Assembly: GCA_964544305.1 (NCBI GenBank) | Contig: CAZJAZ010000007.1 | Coordinates: 7,703-71,702, forward strand | Direction: 5' to 3' | DNA from: JAFDWI01 sp964544305 | Lineage (GTDB): Bacteria > Actinomycetota > Acidimicrobiia > Acidimicrobiales > Iamiaceae | DNA length: 64,000 nt | In this document: positions 54,999-63,941 of the stretch, in pieces | Position numbering within the stretch: position 1 is the first letter of the stretch | How the letters are laid out: each line of letters starts with the position of its first letter | Made by a program: the position numbers and the translations under genes | Notes under the pieces: generated by a model | Databases searched by the model: none | Seen by the model: the letters and a program-made list of their open reading frames with translations, nothing else | What the model was told of the DNA's origin: nothing

Positions 54999-55406
54999 CT
55001 AACCGCGAGGAACGTCTGCTTTGTTGAGCACTGCAGCAGGCACGCCGAGTTCACGCCATGCCGCATACGAAATACCCATGCGCTGGGAGTACGTCTTCGC
55101 GTTCACAATAAATCCTGCTTCAAGGTCGCTCAAATCAACAACATCTTTTGGCGCGTTCAGTTCTTTGGTGAGGTCCATGCGCTCTTGAATGAGCGACACT
55201 CTTTTGAGCGCTGAAACTGTCGGAAATTCGAGCTCAATTTGTGCGAGACGCTTTTCAATACTCTCTTTGGTGCGACGGCGCCCACGCCGAGGCCGGTTCG
55301 CTTCGAGGGCTTCAAGATATGCCTTGATTGGTCGGCTGGTTGCCCGACCTTCTGCCAGGGCAGCTTTGTGTTCATCGGTCATCGGGGTTTTGGGTCCTCT
55401 TGCCAT
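54999..55406 (-). CDS. Small basic protein of unknown function
   Basis: The protein has about 135 residues from ATG 55406; an in-frame start at 55442 would add 12. It is rich in Lys, Arg and Glu, with PRRGRRRTKESIEKRLAQIE, a helical stretch KRVSLIQERMDLTKEL, and a C-terminal region (SQRMGISYAAWRELGVPAAVL) that resembles a DNA-binding helix pair. A nucleoid or transcription role is possible, but I recognise no named family. It converges on purQ, leaving two bases between them, and is divergent from the enoyl-CoA hydratase gene. Confidence 0.6.
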   Translation of the reverse strand: MARGPKTPMTDEHKAALAEGRATSRPIKAYLEALEANRPRRGRRRTKESIEKRLAQIELEFPTVSALKRVSLIQERMDLTKELNAPKDVVDLSDLEAGFIVNAKTYSQRMGISYAAWRELGVPAAVLNKADVPRG

Positions 55407-55457
55407 ACGTCTACCATGACATTTTCGCTCGATTATTTGCAAGTAATGGAGGCAGAA

Positions 55458-56261
55458 ATGTCGAATCTAAATATTGAAGATTTCGGACGAATCCGTCGTC
55501 TTACTCTGTGTCGCGAACAGGCGTTGAATGCATTTGACAACGCGCTGTATTTCGACTTGACGAATGCTTTGGTTGAAGCGAGGGAAGATCCCGATGTGGC
55601 CGTTGTTGTGCTGAATGGAAAAGGACGGGCCTTTTCTGTCGGACAAGATATGGCAGACATGGCACAGATCGGTCAAAGCGTCCAAGGCGGTGACGCGCAT
55701 GGTGACCGTGAGGTCATTTCAGGGTTCCCCGGTCTCCTCGATGCGGTTGAAGTCTTTGACAAGCCGTTGCTCGCGGGGGTGAATGGGCTTGGTGTCGGCC
55801 TCGGTTTCACCATATTGGCCCATTGTGATCTCGTGGTTATGGCCGACGACGCTCGGCTGCGGGCCCCGTTTTGTCCGCTTGGGGTTGCCCCGGAGGCCGC
55901 TTCAAGTGTGTTGTTTGTTGATCGGATGGGGTGGCAAAACGCGGCATGGGTGTTGTTGTCGGGTGATTGGGTCGATGCAAACCAAGCTCGTGACCTTGGA
56001 ATCGCATGGAAAGTGGTACCGAGCGCAGATCTTCTGGACGTAACAATGGATGCTGCACAGCAGATCGCACAGTGGCCGATTCCGTCGCTGGTTGCGACCA
56101 AACGAGCAATGCTCGATGGACGGGCAGATCGTGTGCGGCGGGCCCGCTCTGGTGAAGACGCAGCGTTTGAGAAGCTCATTGGTTCGCCCGCGAACATTGA
56201 AGCGGTGATGGCTTTTTTAGAAAAGCGAACGCCAGATTTTTCCCAGATCGACGGTGCTTAA
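55458..56261 (+). CDS. Enoyl-CoA hydratase/isomerase family protein
   Basis: The protein (267 residues from ATG 55458) is a crotonase-fold enzyme. The oxyanion-hole segments are GRAFSVGQDMADM near 65 and NGLGVGLGFTILAHCDLVV near 110, then LGVAPEAASS near 145. The Glu/Asp catalytic pair of hydratases is partly altered (VAPEAASS keeps Glu), so the exact reaction, hydration, isomerisation or another acyl-CoA change, cannot be set. ATG 55458 lies five bases after GGAGG, which makes the start firm. Confidence 0.88.
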   Translation: MSNLNIEDFGRIRRLTLCREQALNAFDNALYFDLTNALVEAREDPDVAVVVLNGKGRAFSVGQDMADMAQIGQSVQGGDAHGDREVISGFPGLLDAVEVFDKPLLAGVNGLGVGLGFTILAHCDLVVMADDARLRAPFCPLGVAPEAASSVLFVDRMGWQNAAWVLLSGDWVDANQARDLGIAWKVVPSADLLDVTMDAAQQIAQWPIPSLVATKRAMLDGRADRVRRARSGEDAAFEKLIGSPANIEAVMAFLEKRTPDFSQIDGA

Positions 56262-56315
56262 CGCGAGTAACCGGTTGGTGATTCGTAAGACGTTTCGTTT
56301 CGATCTGCGTTGGGG

Positions 56316-56328
56316 CCGGGTAACCCGG
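56316..56328. repeat. 13-base palindrome upstream of tRNA-Ala
   Basis: CCGGGT-A-ACCCGG is a perfect dyad directly followed by TACGAT (56329-56334), a -10-like box 43 bases before the tRNA. It may be an operator, a chance dyad, or part of a terminator for the enoyl-CoA hydratase gene. Confidence 0.3.
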
Positions 56329-56376
56329 TACGATTGAGCTTCCTGGCGTGGCTGACTGATCGGCTGCGACAAATCC

Positions 56377-56450
56377 GGGGACGTAGCTCAGTTGGCTAGA
56401 GCACCGCCTTTGCAAGGCGGGGGTCGTGGGTTCGAATCCCATCGTCTCCA
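56377..56450 (+). tRNA. tRNA-Ala (anticodon TGC)
   Basis: The 74-base cloverleaf has acceptor arms GGGGACG/CGTCTCC, a D-arm with AGTTGGCTAGA, and anticodon stem CCGCC/GGCGG with loop TTTGCAA (anticodon TGC at 56411-56413). The T-arm reads GTGGG-TTCGAAT-CCCAT. The discriminator is A and the 3' CCA is not encoded. It decodes GCA alanine codons. Confidence 0.97.
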
Positions 56451-56552
56451 CTCACGTTTTGCAGATGAAGGTCGTTGCCAAGATCACATCACCTGCGGCG
56501 CGTATCGCAACGACCGATGTGCGAACCGATCTGGAGCGAGAAGAATCAAGTC

Positions 56553-57344
56553 GTGCTTATTGTTGTTTCCCCGGCCAAGTCCCTTGACCTTCAGTCGAAA
56601 CCGGCCACCAAGAAGTTCTCACAACCTCGGTTGCTTGATCAGTCAGTTGAACTCGTAGACATTTTGTCGTCGTATTCCCCAGACGCAATCCAGGGGATTC
56701 TCTCGATTTCTGACGAACTCGCCGACCTCAATGCACGGCGCCTTCGCGATTGGACCCTGCCGTTTACTCCAAAGAATGCGCGCCAAGCGTTGTTGACCTT
56801 CAATGGCGACACATACCAGGGCATGAATGCCACTGGCAGTTTCGGTGAACGTGACTTCACGCGGGCACAAAAGACGTTGCGTATCCTGTCGGGTCTCTAC
56901 GGCGTACTGCGTCCACTTGATCTCATCCAGCCGTACCGCCTTGAAATGGGTACTCGCCTTGCGACCTCCAAGGCTAACGACTTGTACCAATTCTGGGGTG
57001 ACACGCTCACCGAAGTGATCTCGCATGACCTTGCCGCAAGCCCAAACGGAAAGTTCGTGGTGAATCTCGCATCGGATGAATACTTCCGTGCACTAAGGAC
57101 TGAACAACTTGGGGCTCCAGTCGTGACGCCTCGATTTCTTGACTTTGGACCACAAGACGCACAAAGGCGTGAACCAAAGGTGATTTCGTTCCACGCAAAA
57201 CGTGCGCGGGGAGCAATGGCTGGCTGGCTCATCCGCGAACGAATCGACACTCGAAAAGCACTGACGAAATTCGACGGACTTGGCTACGCCTATGACAAGA
57301 ATCGATCGACGCCAAATTCGCCCACTTTTATTCGCGCCACGTGA
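56553..57344 (+). CDS. yaaA: YaaA/DUF328 peroxide-stress protein
   Basis: The 263-residue protein matches E. coli YaaA throughout: IVVSPAKSLDLQSKP at the start, LRDWTLPFTPKNARQAL, LSGLYGVLRPLDLIQPYRLEMGTRL and NLASDEYF, then ISFHAKRARGAM. YaaA lowers free iron during hydrogen peroxide stress and binds DNA. I chose GTG 56553 because it gives the family N-terminus; the frame runs upstream into the tRNA-Ala flank. It follows the tRNA gene on the same strand. Confidence 0.93.
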   Translation: MLIVVSPAKSLDLQSKPATKKFSQPRLLDQSVELVDILSSYSPDAIQGILSISDELADLNARRLRDWTLPFTPKNARQALLTFNGDTYQGMNATGSFGERDFTRAQKTLRILSGLYGVLRPLDLIQPYRLEMGTRLATSKANDLYQFWGDTLTEVISHDLAASPNGKFVVNLASDEYFRALRTEQLGAPVVTPRFLDFGPQDAQRREPKVISFHAKRARGAMAGWLIRERIDTRKALTKFDGLGYAYDKNRSTPNSPTFIRAT

Positions 57345-57356
57345 GAAGCTGACCAA

Positions 57357-58331
57357 ATGGCATCCGTGCAAACGCTCACCGGCCCAGTCGACATAGCCGA
57401 CCTTGGCCCAACGCTCATGCACGAGCACGTATTCACACTGAACGCCGAATACGTCCAGAATTACGGCAAAGGCGACTGGTGGGATGAACAGCTCGAAGTT
57501 GACAGCGCCGTCACAAAGCTCAACCGCCTCGCCAAGTTGGGCATCAAGACAATCGTGGACCCGACCGTGCTCGGGTTGGGTCGAAACATTGAACGCTTGC
57601 AAACGGTTGCCTCCCAAGTCGACGTCAATATCATCGTCGCGAGCGGCGTGTACACCTACGACTCGCTGCCATTTCCCTATTCGATGCGCGGGCCGGGAGC
57701 GCCCCTTGGTGGCGACGATCCAATGGTCGCCGACTTCATCCGCGACCTCACGACTGGCATCGGCGACACCAATGTGCGAGCAGCGTTCTTGAAATGCGCG
57801 GTCGAGCACGATCCAATGACCCCCGACGTTGAGCGAGCACTACGAGCAGTCGCTCAGGTCTCGGTCCAAACCGGTGCGCCAATCACCGTGCACACCAATG
57901 CGCACGCAAAAACCGCGAACATTGCGTTGCGTATCCTCCAAGAAGAACAAGTTGACCTCACACGCGTCGTGCTCGGACACGTGGGTGATTCGACCGATGT
58001 CGACTGGCTGGCGAAGCTCGCTGAAACGGGCGCCATTTTGGGAATGGATCGTTTTGGCCTCGATGTTTTTGCCACCACCGACGATCGAGTTGCAACGATT
58101 GTGGAACTCGTACGGCGCGGTTACACCGATCAACTCGTGCTCAGCCACGACGCATCATGTCGGATCGACTGGTTCGGTTCAGACGCCCCCGAACTCATCG
58201 CCCAACTCATGCCGAACTGGCACTACGAACACATCAGCAACGATGTGCTGCCCGCGCTTCGAGAAAAGGGTGTAACCGACGCGCAGATCGACACGATGCT
58301 TATCGACGTGCCGCGTCGCTACTTTGCTTGA
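57357..58331 (+). CDS. Phosphotriesterase-family metal-dependent hydrolase
   Basis: The 324-residue protein has the phosphotriesterase-related TIM barrel: HEH near residues 22-24 (LGPTLMHEHVF), the bridging Lys in AAFLKCAVEH near 146, metal His residues in TVHTNAH and LGHVGDSTD, and the final Asp in LVLSHDASCR. All five metal ligands and the Lys are in place, so a binuclear metal site is likely. Natural substrates in this family are often lactones; none can be named here. Its end overlaps the convergent GMC oxidoreductase by 32 bases. Confidence 0.9.
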   Translation: MASVQTLTGPVDIADLGPTLMHEHVFTLNAEYVQNYGKGDWWDEQLEVDSAVTKLNRLAKLGIKTIVDPTVLGLGRNIERLQTVASQVDVNIIVASGVYTYDSLPFPYSMRGPGAPLGGDDPMVADFIRDLTTGIGDTNVRAAFLKCAVEHDPMTPDVERALRAVAQVSVQTGAPITVHTNAHAKTANIALRILQEEQVDLTRVVLGHVGDSTDVDWLAKLAETGAILGMDRFGLDVFATTDDRVATIVELVRRGYTDQLVLSHDASCRIDWFGSDAPELIAQLMPNWHYEHISNDVLPALREKGVTDAQIDTMLIDVPRRYFA

Positions 58332-59916
58332 CGAAGTCCGCGCACCGTTCACCGATCATGATGACCGGGGCATGAATGTTGTTTGAGGTAATCGCGGGCA
58401 TGACCGAGGCATCTGCAACCCGAAGGCCACTCACGCCGCGTACCGCCAATTGCTGATCGACCACCGCAAACCGGTCACTCGCGGGACCCATCTTCGCGGT
58501 GCCACACGGGTGGTATTCGGTGTCGGCGTACGCTCGCAGCGTCGATTCGATCTGGGCGGGATCGTCTCGGTCATAGGAATGCAGCATCTCGCCTCGGTAA
58601 CGGTCAAAGGGTGCACTGTTGAACACGTCAAGGGCAATCTGGGTGCCCTTAATGAGCGTTGCCATGTCATAGGGGTGACTGAAAAACTTTGGATCGATAA
58701 GCGGATCAACGCGTGTATCAGGGCTCGCGAGACGAACCTCACCCACACTCTTGGGTCGTGCCAACATCACATGCGCGCTATAACCGTGGCCAAGATGCAA
58801 CTTGCGACCGTGATCGTCGCCGATCCCGACCACGAGTTCCATTTCCATGTCTTCAACTTCGACGTCATCACTCGTCCGGTAGTACGCGCCTGACTCGGCG
58901 GCACACGACGTCAATACGCCGCTTCGGTGCCGCCACCATTGCCACATGCCTTTCGCGAGCGAGGTGATCCCTTTGGGTGAGATTCCCACTGTGTGATCGG
59001 GGATCGAGGCTCGATAGATCACCTGCGCAGATATGTGATCTTGCAGGTTTTGGCCAACGCCGGGAACGTCGGCAACACAGGCAATCCCAAGACGCTGAAG
59101 GTCATCCCCGGGGCACACTCCAGACGCCAACAAGATCTGTGGCGTCCCAAACGCCCCCGCACAAACGATCACTTCTCGCGTAGCCGTCACGTGCTTACTC
59201 GTGTCGCCACGCCGATACTGCACGCCGGTGACGCGTGTGCCGTCAAAGGTCAACGACGTGACATGGGCGTTGGTGCGCACGGCCAGGTTGGGACGCTCAA
59301 GATTGGGGTGAATGAACGCGGCCGCCACACTTTGCCGCTGCCCATCGCGTTGGGTGACTTGTACGTGGTAGCAACCAAAGTGTTCGGCTCCGTTGTAGTC
59401 ATTGAGCCGTGGAATCCCGTTCTGTTCACATGACTCGAGAAAGACGTCATTGAGTGGACTGGGGTTGCGCAGGTTCGTCACGCTCAACGGTCCGGTCGTG
59501 CCATGGAGCGGCGAGTCATGATGCATGGTGTTGGCTTCGGACTTGATGAAGTAGGGCAGCACGTCATCAAAACCCCAACCGGGGTTCCCGAGCGCCACCC
59601 AGTTGTCGTAGTCCCAGCGGGCGCCGCGTGCGTAGATCATCGCGTTGATCAAAGATGAGCCACCCAAACCTTTGCCGCGTGGCTGGAATCCTCGCCTACC
59701 GTTGAATCCAGCCTGGGGAACGGTGTGATAGTTCCACGAATTGAACCCATTGGGCATGCCAAGCGCAAACCCCAGAGGTGCACGCACCAACACGCTACGG
59801 CCCTCCCCACCAGCTTCAATGAGACACACGCGTTTCGTTGGGTCTTCGCTCAGCCGTGACGCCACCACGCACCCGGCAGATCCGCCGCCAACAACGACAT
59901 AGTCAAACGTGTCCAT
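58300..59916 (-). CDS. GMC-family FAD-dependent oxidoreductase (choline dehydrogenase-like)
   Basis: The 538-residue flavoprotein oxidises alcohols. FAD-binding VVVGGGSAGCVVASRLSED starts at residue 8, the first GMC signature is RGKGLGGSSLINAMIYARG near 82, and the second is VVCAGAFGTPQILLASGV near 250. The C-terminal active-site His lies in EYHPCGTAKMGP, and the protein ends with VADASVMPAITSNNIHAP. It resembles BetA but lacks neighbours of the glycine-betaine pathway, so the substrate is uncertain. A TATCGT box six bases before ATG 59916 suggests leaderless expression. Confidence 0.92.
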   Translation of the reverse strand: MDTFDYVVVGGGSAGCVVASRLSEDPTKRVCLIEAGGEGRSVLVRAPLGFALGMPNGFNSWNYHTVPQAGFNGRRGFQPRGKGLGGSSLINAMIYARGARWDYDNWVALGNPGWGFDDVLPYFIKSEANTMHHDSPLHGTTGPLSVTNLRNPSPLNDVFLESCEQNGIPRLNDYNGAEHFGCYHVQVTQRDGQRQSVAAAFIHPNLERPNLAVRTNAHVTSLTFDGTRVTGVQYRRGDTSKHVTATREVIVCAGAFGTPQILLASGVCPGDDLQRLGIACVADVPGVGQNLQDHISAQVIYRASIPDHTVGISPKGITSLAKGMWQWWRHRSGVLTSCAAESGAYYRTSDDVEVEDMEMELVVGIGDDHGRKLHLGHGYSAHVMLARPKSVGEVRLASPDTRVDPLIDPKFFSHPYDMATLIKGTQIALDVFNSAPFDRYRGEMLHSYDRDDPAQIESTLRAYADTEYHPCGTAKMGPASDRFAVVDQQLAVRGVSGLRVADASVMPAITSNNIHAPVIMIGERCADFVKQSSDAARR

Positions 59917-59969
59917 GCGAAAACGATAGTGAACACATTGCCCCCTCGAACATGGCTACATTCGCGCGC

Positions 59970-61478
59970 ATGGGAACGAGCGAATTTGATCGTCGACGGT
60001 TCTTGCAAGGCGCGGCCGCGACCGGAGGAGCGCTGCTTGGCGCCGGAGGACTGCTCGGAGCGTGTAGTTCTTCGCCGTCAAATGCAACAAAAGTGGCAAC
60101 GACCGTGCGATCGGTGCGCACGAAGCCAACGGCACTGCTTGATGTGCCAGCGTCGTCGTCCCCGATCACGCATGTTGTTGTGCTCATGCAAGAGAATCGT
60201 TCGTTTGATCATTGGCTCGGCTGGCTCTCACAGGATGAGAAGTTTCTCGAATCAGGGAAACGTCGTTTTGGCAAGAAATTCAACGTGACCGGTGATCTTC
60301 AGCAGACGTTCTCCGGTGCCAATGGCAACGTTTCGACACAGCACCTGACCTCGTCAAAAGTTCAGACCAATCCGTTTCGGGGTTGCGGCTTCGAAGACCC
60401 TGGTCACTCATGGAAAGACGGACGCGCCGAGCGTGATCATGGATTTCTTGCGCCGCAAAGCGGCAACGACGCGTTTGCACTCGGCTATTACAAAGCCGCT
60501 GATCTCCCCTTTTCATCGTTGCTGGCGGCGCGCTTCACCGTATGCGATCACAGTTTCGCGTCACTACTTGGCCCAACTTTTCCGAACCGAATGTATATGC
60601 ACAGCGCCCAATCAGGCGGCCGCAAAAACAACGACATCCCCACGACACCATTTGACTGGGACACCATCTGGGACCGTCTCGCCAGTGCGGGCGTGTCCAC
60701 GGGCTACTTCTATAGCGACCTGCCCGTGACATTCCTTTGGGGTGACCGCAACAAAGCCATCACCACCAAGATTGACGACTATTTCGCAGCGTGCAATGCC
60801 GGGACACTGCCACAGGTCTGTTTTGTTGACCCCAGCTTCATTGGTGCGATGCGAACCGACAATCACCCGCTTGGCGACATTCACGCTGGCGAGCGATTTG
60901 CTCGCGATGTGTTCGCCGCATTCGCACAGTCCAAACACTGGGAGCACGGCTTGTTCGTCAGCACCTATGACGAATGGGGTGGGTTTTTCGATCACGTGAA
61001 ACCACCGATCCTCGCTGATGATCGCGCCTCACACATCGACGACGAGAACTTCGGACAAGCAGGTTTTCGAGTGCCGACGCTCGTCGCGTCGCCGTACGCA
61101 CAACAGGGTTTTGTTGATCACAACGTCTACGACCACACCTCGATTTTGCGGTTTCTTGAATGGCGATTTCTTGGTGCCCCGGCGACGGGAACCGGGGGAT
61201 CCAAAGACTGGTCGCTGACTAAGCGAGACCGCCATGCCAACAACATTGGGCTGTCTCTCGTCGAAGAGCCAAACAAAAATATTGGCATTGATCTCGACGT
61301 CAAGATCCCTGCGCCGTCGCCAGGATGCGACAACGCGAGTTACGACGGCATCAGCGCGCCAGTAAAACCGACCACCTCGATTGAACAAGCATACGAGGCG
61401 GGTGAATTTGACCGGCTGGGCATCACGGTGGAACAAACACAGATGGCACACCAGTGGGCGGGTGTCCACGCCGTTTGA
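59970..61478 (+). CDS. Tat-exported phospholipase C/acid-phosphatase-type phosphoesterase lipoprotein
   Basis: The protein (502 residues from ATG 59970) belongs to the bacterial phosphoesterase family that includes phospholipases C. A twin-arginine signal FDRRRFLQGAAATGG is followed by a lipobox-like LLGAC (Cys near 32), so it is probably a Tat lipoprotein. Active-site motifs are VVLMQENRSFDHWLGW, GPTFPNRMYMHSAQSGG and VSTYDEWGGFFDHV, with a His ligand in NVYDHTSILRFLEW. TACATT seven bases upstream supports ATG 59970 over ATG 59952. The lipid or phosphomonoester substrate is not set by sequence. Confidence 0.88.
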   Translation: MGTSEFDRRRFLQGAAATGGALLGAGGLLGACSSSPSNATKVATTVRSVRTKPTALLDVPASSSPITHVVVLMQENRSFDHWLGWLSQDEKFLESGKRRFGKKFNVTGDLQQTFSGANGNVSTQHLTSSKVQTNPFRGCGFEDPGHSWKDGRAERDHGFLAPQSGNDAFALGYYKAADLPFSSLLAARFTVCDHSFASLLGPTFPNRMYMHSAQSGGRKNNDIPTTPFDWDTIWDRLASAGVSTGYFYSDLPVTFLWGDRNKAITTKIDDYFAACNAGTLPQVCFVDPSFIGAMRTDNHPLGDIHAGERFARDVFAAFAQSKHWEHGLFVSTYDEWGGFFDHVKPPILADDRASHIDDENFGQAGFRVPTLVASPYAQQGFVDHNVYDHTSILRFLEWRFLGAPATGTGGSKDWSLTKRDRHANNIGLSLVEEPNKNIGIDLDVKIPAPSPGCDNASYDGISAPVKPTTSIEQAYEAGEFDRLGITVEQTQMAHQWAGVHAV

Positions 61479-61495
61479 CTCGTATCCTTGCCAGC

Positions 61496-62095
61496 ATGGA
61501 AACTTTCGATGAACGTGCCGCCACATGGGACGACGATGCAAAGGTTGCACGAGCACAGCAAAGTGCCGCAAACATTGTGCGCCACGTGCGCCTGAATGGA
61601 TCGGAACGGTTGTTTGAGTACGGGGCTGGTACCGGACTTGTTGCGCAAGCGCTCGCTGCGCACGTTGGACCAATCACCGTGGCGGATACGTCGCAGGGTA
61701 TGCGTGATCAGTTGCAACAAAAGATCGACGATGGTCGCATCAACGAGGCACGTGTTTGGAACTTGGACTTGGCCAGCGATCCAATCCCAGAAGGCGAGTT
61801 CTTTGACCTGATCGTCACCTCAATGGTGTTACATCACATCGCCACGCCGTTGGATGTACTCCAAAAGTTTGGCTCAATGCTGACGTCGGATGGTCACCTC
61901 TGCATCATTGATCTTGATGCTGAGGACGGGTCATTTCATGGCGAGGGCGTCAACGTCCATCACGGTTTTGAACGAAGTGCACTTGAGGTGATTCTCCGCG
62001 ACGCCGGATTTGACTCAGTCCAAATTGTCGATGATGGCGCGGTGACCCATGGCGACGACCATTACTCGCTTTTTCTTGCAATAGCAAGCGTTTAG
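61496..62095 (+). CDS. Class I SAM-dependent methyltransferase
   Basis: The 199-residue protein has the Rossmann methyltransferase pattern: FDERAATWDDDAK at the start, motif I LFEYGAGTGLVAQAL near 40, the acidic VADTSQGM end of strand two, and VTSMVLHHIATP near 107. It belongs to the broad UbiE/Methyltransf_11 group; the substrate is unknown. TATCCT lies seven bases before ATG 61496. It converges on the MarR gene with a four-base overlap. Confidence 0.9.
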   Translation: METFDERAATWDDDAKVARAQQSAANIVRHVRLNGSERLFEYGAGTGLVAQALAAHVGPITVADTSQGMRDQLQQKIDDGRINEARVWNLDLASDPIPEGEFFDLIVTSMVLHHIATPLDVLQKFGSMLTSDGHLCIIDLDAEDGSFHGEGVNVHHGFERSALEVILRDAGFDSVQIVDDGAVTHGDDHYSLFLAIASV

Positions 62096-62517
62096 TCGCT
62101 TAGGTTCGCTAGGATCGAACCCATCTCGTTCTTGAAACGGAGCACTTCGGATCTGTGCAACGACGTGAGTCGAGCGAGATGTGACTCGCCTTTGCGCGTG
62201 AGAGAGACGAGTGTGCGACGGAGATCTGCCGGGTCGTTTGCGGTTGTAACCAGCCCGTTTGCTTGTGCTCGGTCAATTAACTCGCCGACCGAATGCACCT
62301 TCAGTTGCAACATCTCGGCCAAATGTGTCACGGGAGGCTTGCCGCCTTGCGAGTACCCCTTCACCGCGAGCAGGAGTTGATGTTGTGCTGGGGTGAGCCC
62401 TTCAGCACGAGCGGCCTGTTCAGAAAACCGTTCGAATACGCGTAACGCGTGGCGAAAGTTCGCGAGTGCTTGATAGTTCGTGAGATCAGCGTCGGTCCCC
62501 GAGTTTTTTGGTGTCAT
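62092..62517 (-). CDS. MarR-family transcriptional regulator
   Basis: The 141-residue protein is a winged helix-turn-helix dimer: FERFSEQAARAEGLTPAQHQLLLAV, recognition region VTHLAEMLQLKVHSVGELIDRAQ and the wing NDPADLRRTLVSLTRKG. The usual ligand is a small phenolic compound, unknown here. ATG 62517 overlaps the end of the ClC gene by four bases, so the two form an operon and the regulator may control it. Confidence 0.93.
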   Translation of the reverse strand: MTPKNSGTDADLTNYQALANFRHALRVFERFSEQAARAEGLTPAQHQLLLAVKGYSQGGKPPVTHLAEMLQLKVHSVGELIDRAQANGLVTTANDPADLRRTLVSLTRKGESHLARLTSLHRSEVLRFKNEMGSILANLSD

Positions 62518-63899
62518 TTCACGTCCTCAATTCCCATTTCATCTGCGGTCAAGGTTGGACGAGGTTCATTATGCCCGCCATCCAGGCTTTCTCGACGTTG
62601 TTGTGACCGAATGAGGTACACGTTTGACGTCAAAAAGAACGCTATCAGCCCCGATATGACCGCGGGGGTAAGAAGTCGCAACCCGGACATCTCCGTCACG
62701 ACCAACGTCGAGCCTAGTGGAGTCTTGGTCACGCCCACATTGATCGCGACCATGAGGCACACTGCGAGAACGACCGCGTTTGGATGACCGGGCAATACTT
62801 CGGCTCCAATTCGCCCCAAGCAATAGCCGGTGAAAAACATGGGGATAATAAATCCCCCTTTCCAACCGCCAGCCATTGAAAGTGCAACGGCAACGAGTTT
62901 GGTGACAACTGCCAAAAGCAAGGTTCCGACCGCAACTTTTTCAACGAGCCCAAGATGCATGAGTTGCAACTCAGAAAACGTCAGGGCGTAGGGCGAAGCA
63001 AATGCCAGAGCACCAAGTAAGACGCCGGTCGCAATTGGCTTTGCCAAGGGTGGTAATGGTCGATAGAGCCAACGTGAGAATTCAACAAGGTACGTGAAGG
63101 CTGCGGCAATGGCTGCCCCGACCACGCCGGCCGCGACCGCCCAAGCAAAATCGGTCATGACGAGTTCATGCGGGAGATGAAGGATGGTGGCAATGTCCCA
63201 GACCGGGTGGAGCCCCAACGTGGTGAGCCCTGCATACAACACGTATGCGACCACCGATCCGGTTATGGCCGGCAGCAACACTTCGAAATACCGCAACCCT
63301 TTGCGATGGAGGAGTTCCATGGCGAAAATGGCGGCACCAAATGGTGCGGCAAAAAGCACGGTGAAACCCGCTGCCATGCCGGTAATCGTCAAAATGCGAG
63401 TGTCGTCTTCACTGAGGTCGTATTTGCTTGCCAGCCACGATCCAAGCGTTCCATTTGTTTGGCTCAACGGTGCTTCTGGGCCGATGCCGCTGCCCGATGC
63501 GATGTTGATCAAAGAGATTGGAATCAACGCGCGGAGCTGTTTCATGCCTTCCTCAGGTGCGCCGCCGTGGACATGGATATTGTCGACGAGCAGTTCGGTG
63601 TCGCCTGGGTCGCCAAGAAACTTGACGCCAATTGCGGTCACGAGGCCAGCCGCGATGAGAACCAGCCAATGGCTCCAGTTCGTCCAGCGAATTGCGCCGT
63701 GAAATGGGGTATCAATGAACGTTTCAATGGTGCCCGCCCAAGGCGGGGGAAACAAGAGCAGCGAAAGCGAGTTCATGGCCTCGACGTACAGCGCCCCGAC
63801 GAGGCCACCGATCAACCCGGTGAGGGCCGCTAAAGGCAGCAGACGCGAGTTTGAAACGAATGCCTCAAAATGAAATTTTGTTGGGACTATTCGTTGCAC
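62514..63899 (-). CDS. ClC-family chloride channel/antiporter-like protein
   Basis: The protein (461 residues from GTG 63899) has about 11 helices of the ClC fold. The gating-Glu segment reads GSGIGPEAPLSQTNGTLG (family GREGP), and GGWKGGFIIPMFFTG matches the GGxFxP filter strand. The usual Ser/Pro filter motif GSGIPE is replaced by GGAPEEGMKQL, so ion selectivity may differ. GTG 63899 is eight bases after TACGAT. An in-frame TTG at 63953 and GTG at 63947 lie inside tRNA-Glu and cannot be starts. It is followed by the MarR gene in the same operon. Confidence 0.86.
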   Translation of the reverse strand: MQRIVPTKFHFEAFVSNSRLLPLAALTGLIGGLVGALYVEAMNSLSLLLFPPPWAGTIETFIDTPFHGAIRWTNWSHWLVLIAAGLVTAIGVKFLGDPGDTELLVDNIHVHGGAPEEGMKQLRALIPISLINIASGSGIGPEAPLSQTNGTLGSWLASKYDLSEDDTRILTITGMAAGFTVLFAAPFGAAIFAMELLHRKGLRYFEVLLPAITGSVVAYVLYAGLTTLGLHPVWDIATILHLPHELVMTDFAWAVAAGVVGAAIAAAFTYLVEFSRWLYRPLPPLAKPIATGVLLGALAFASPYALTFSELQLMHLGLVEKVAVGTLLLAVVTKLVAVALSMAGGWKGGFIIPMFFTGYCLGRIGAEVLPGHPNAVVLAVCLMVAINVGVTKTPLGSTLVVTEMSGLRLLTPAVISGLIAFFLTSNVYLIRSQQRRESLDGGHNEPRPTLTADEMGIEDVK

Positions 63900-63941
63900 G
63901 ATGTTGGATCGTACTGCGACGCTGGCTTTAGCGAGTATTCT

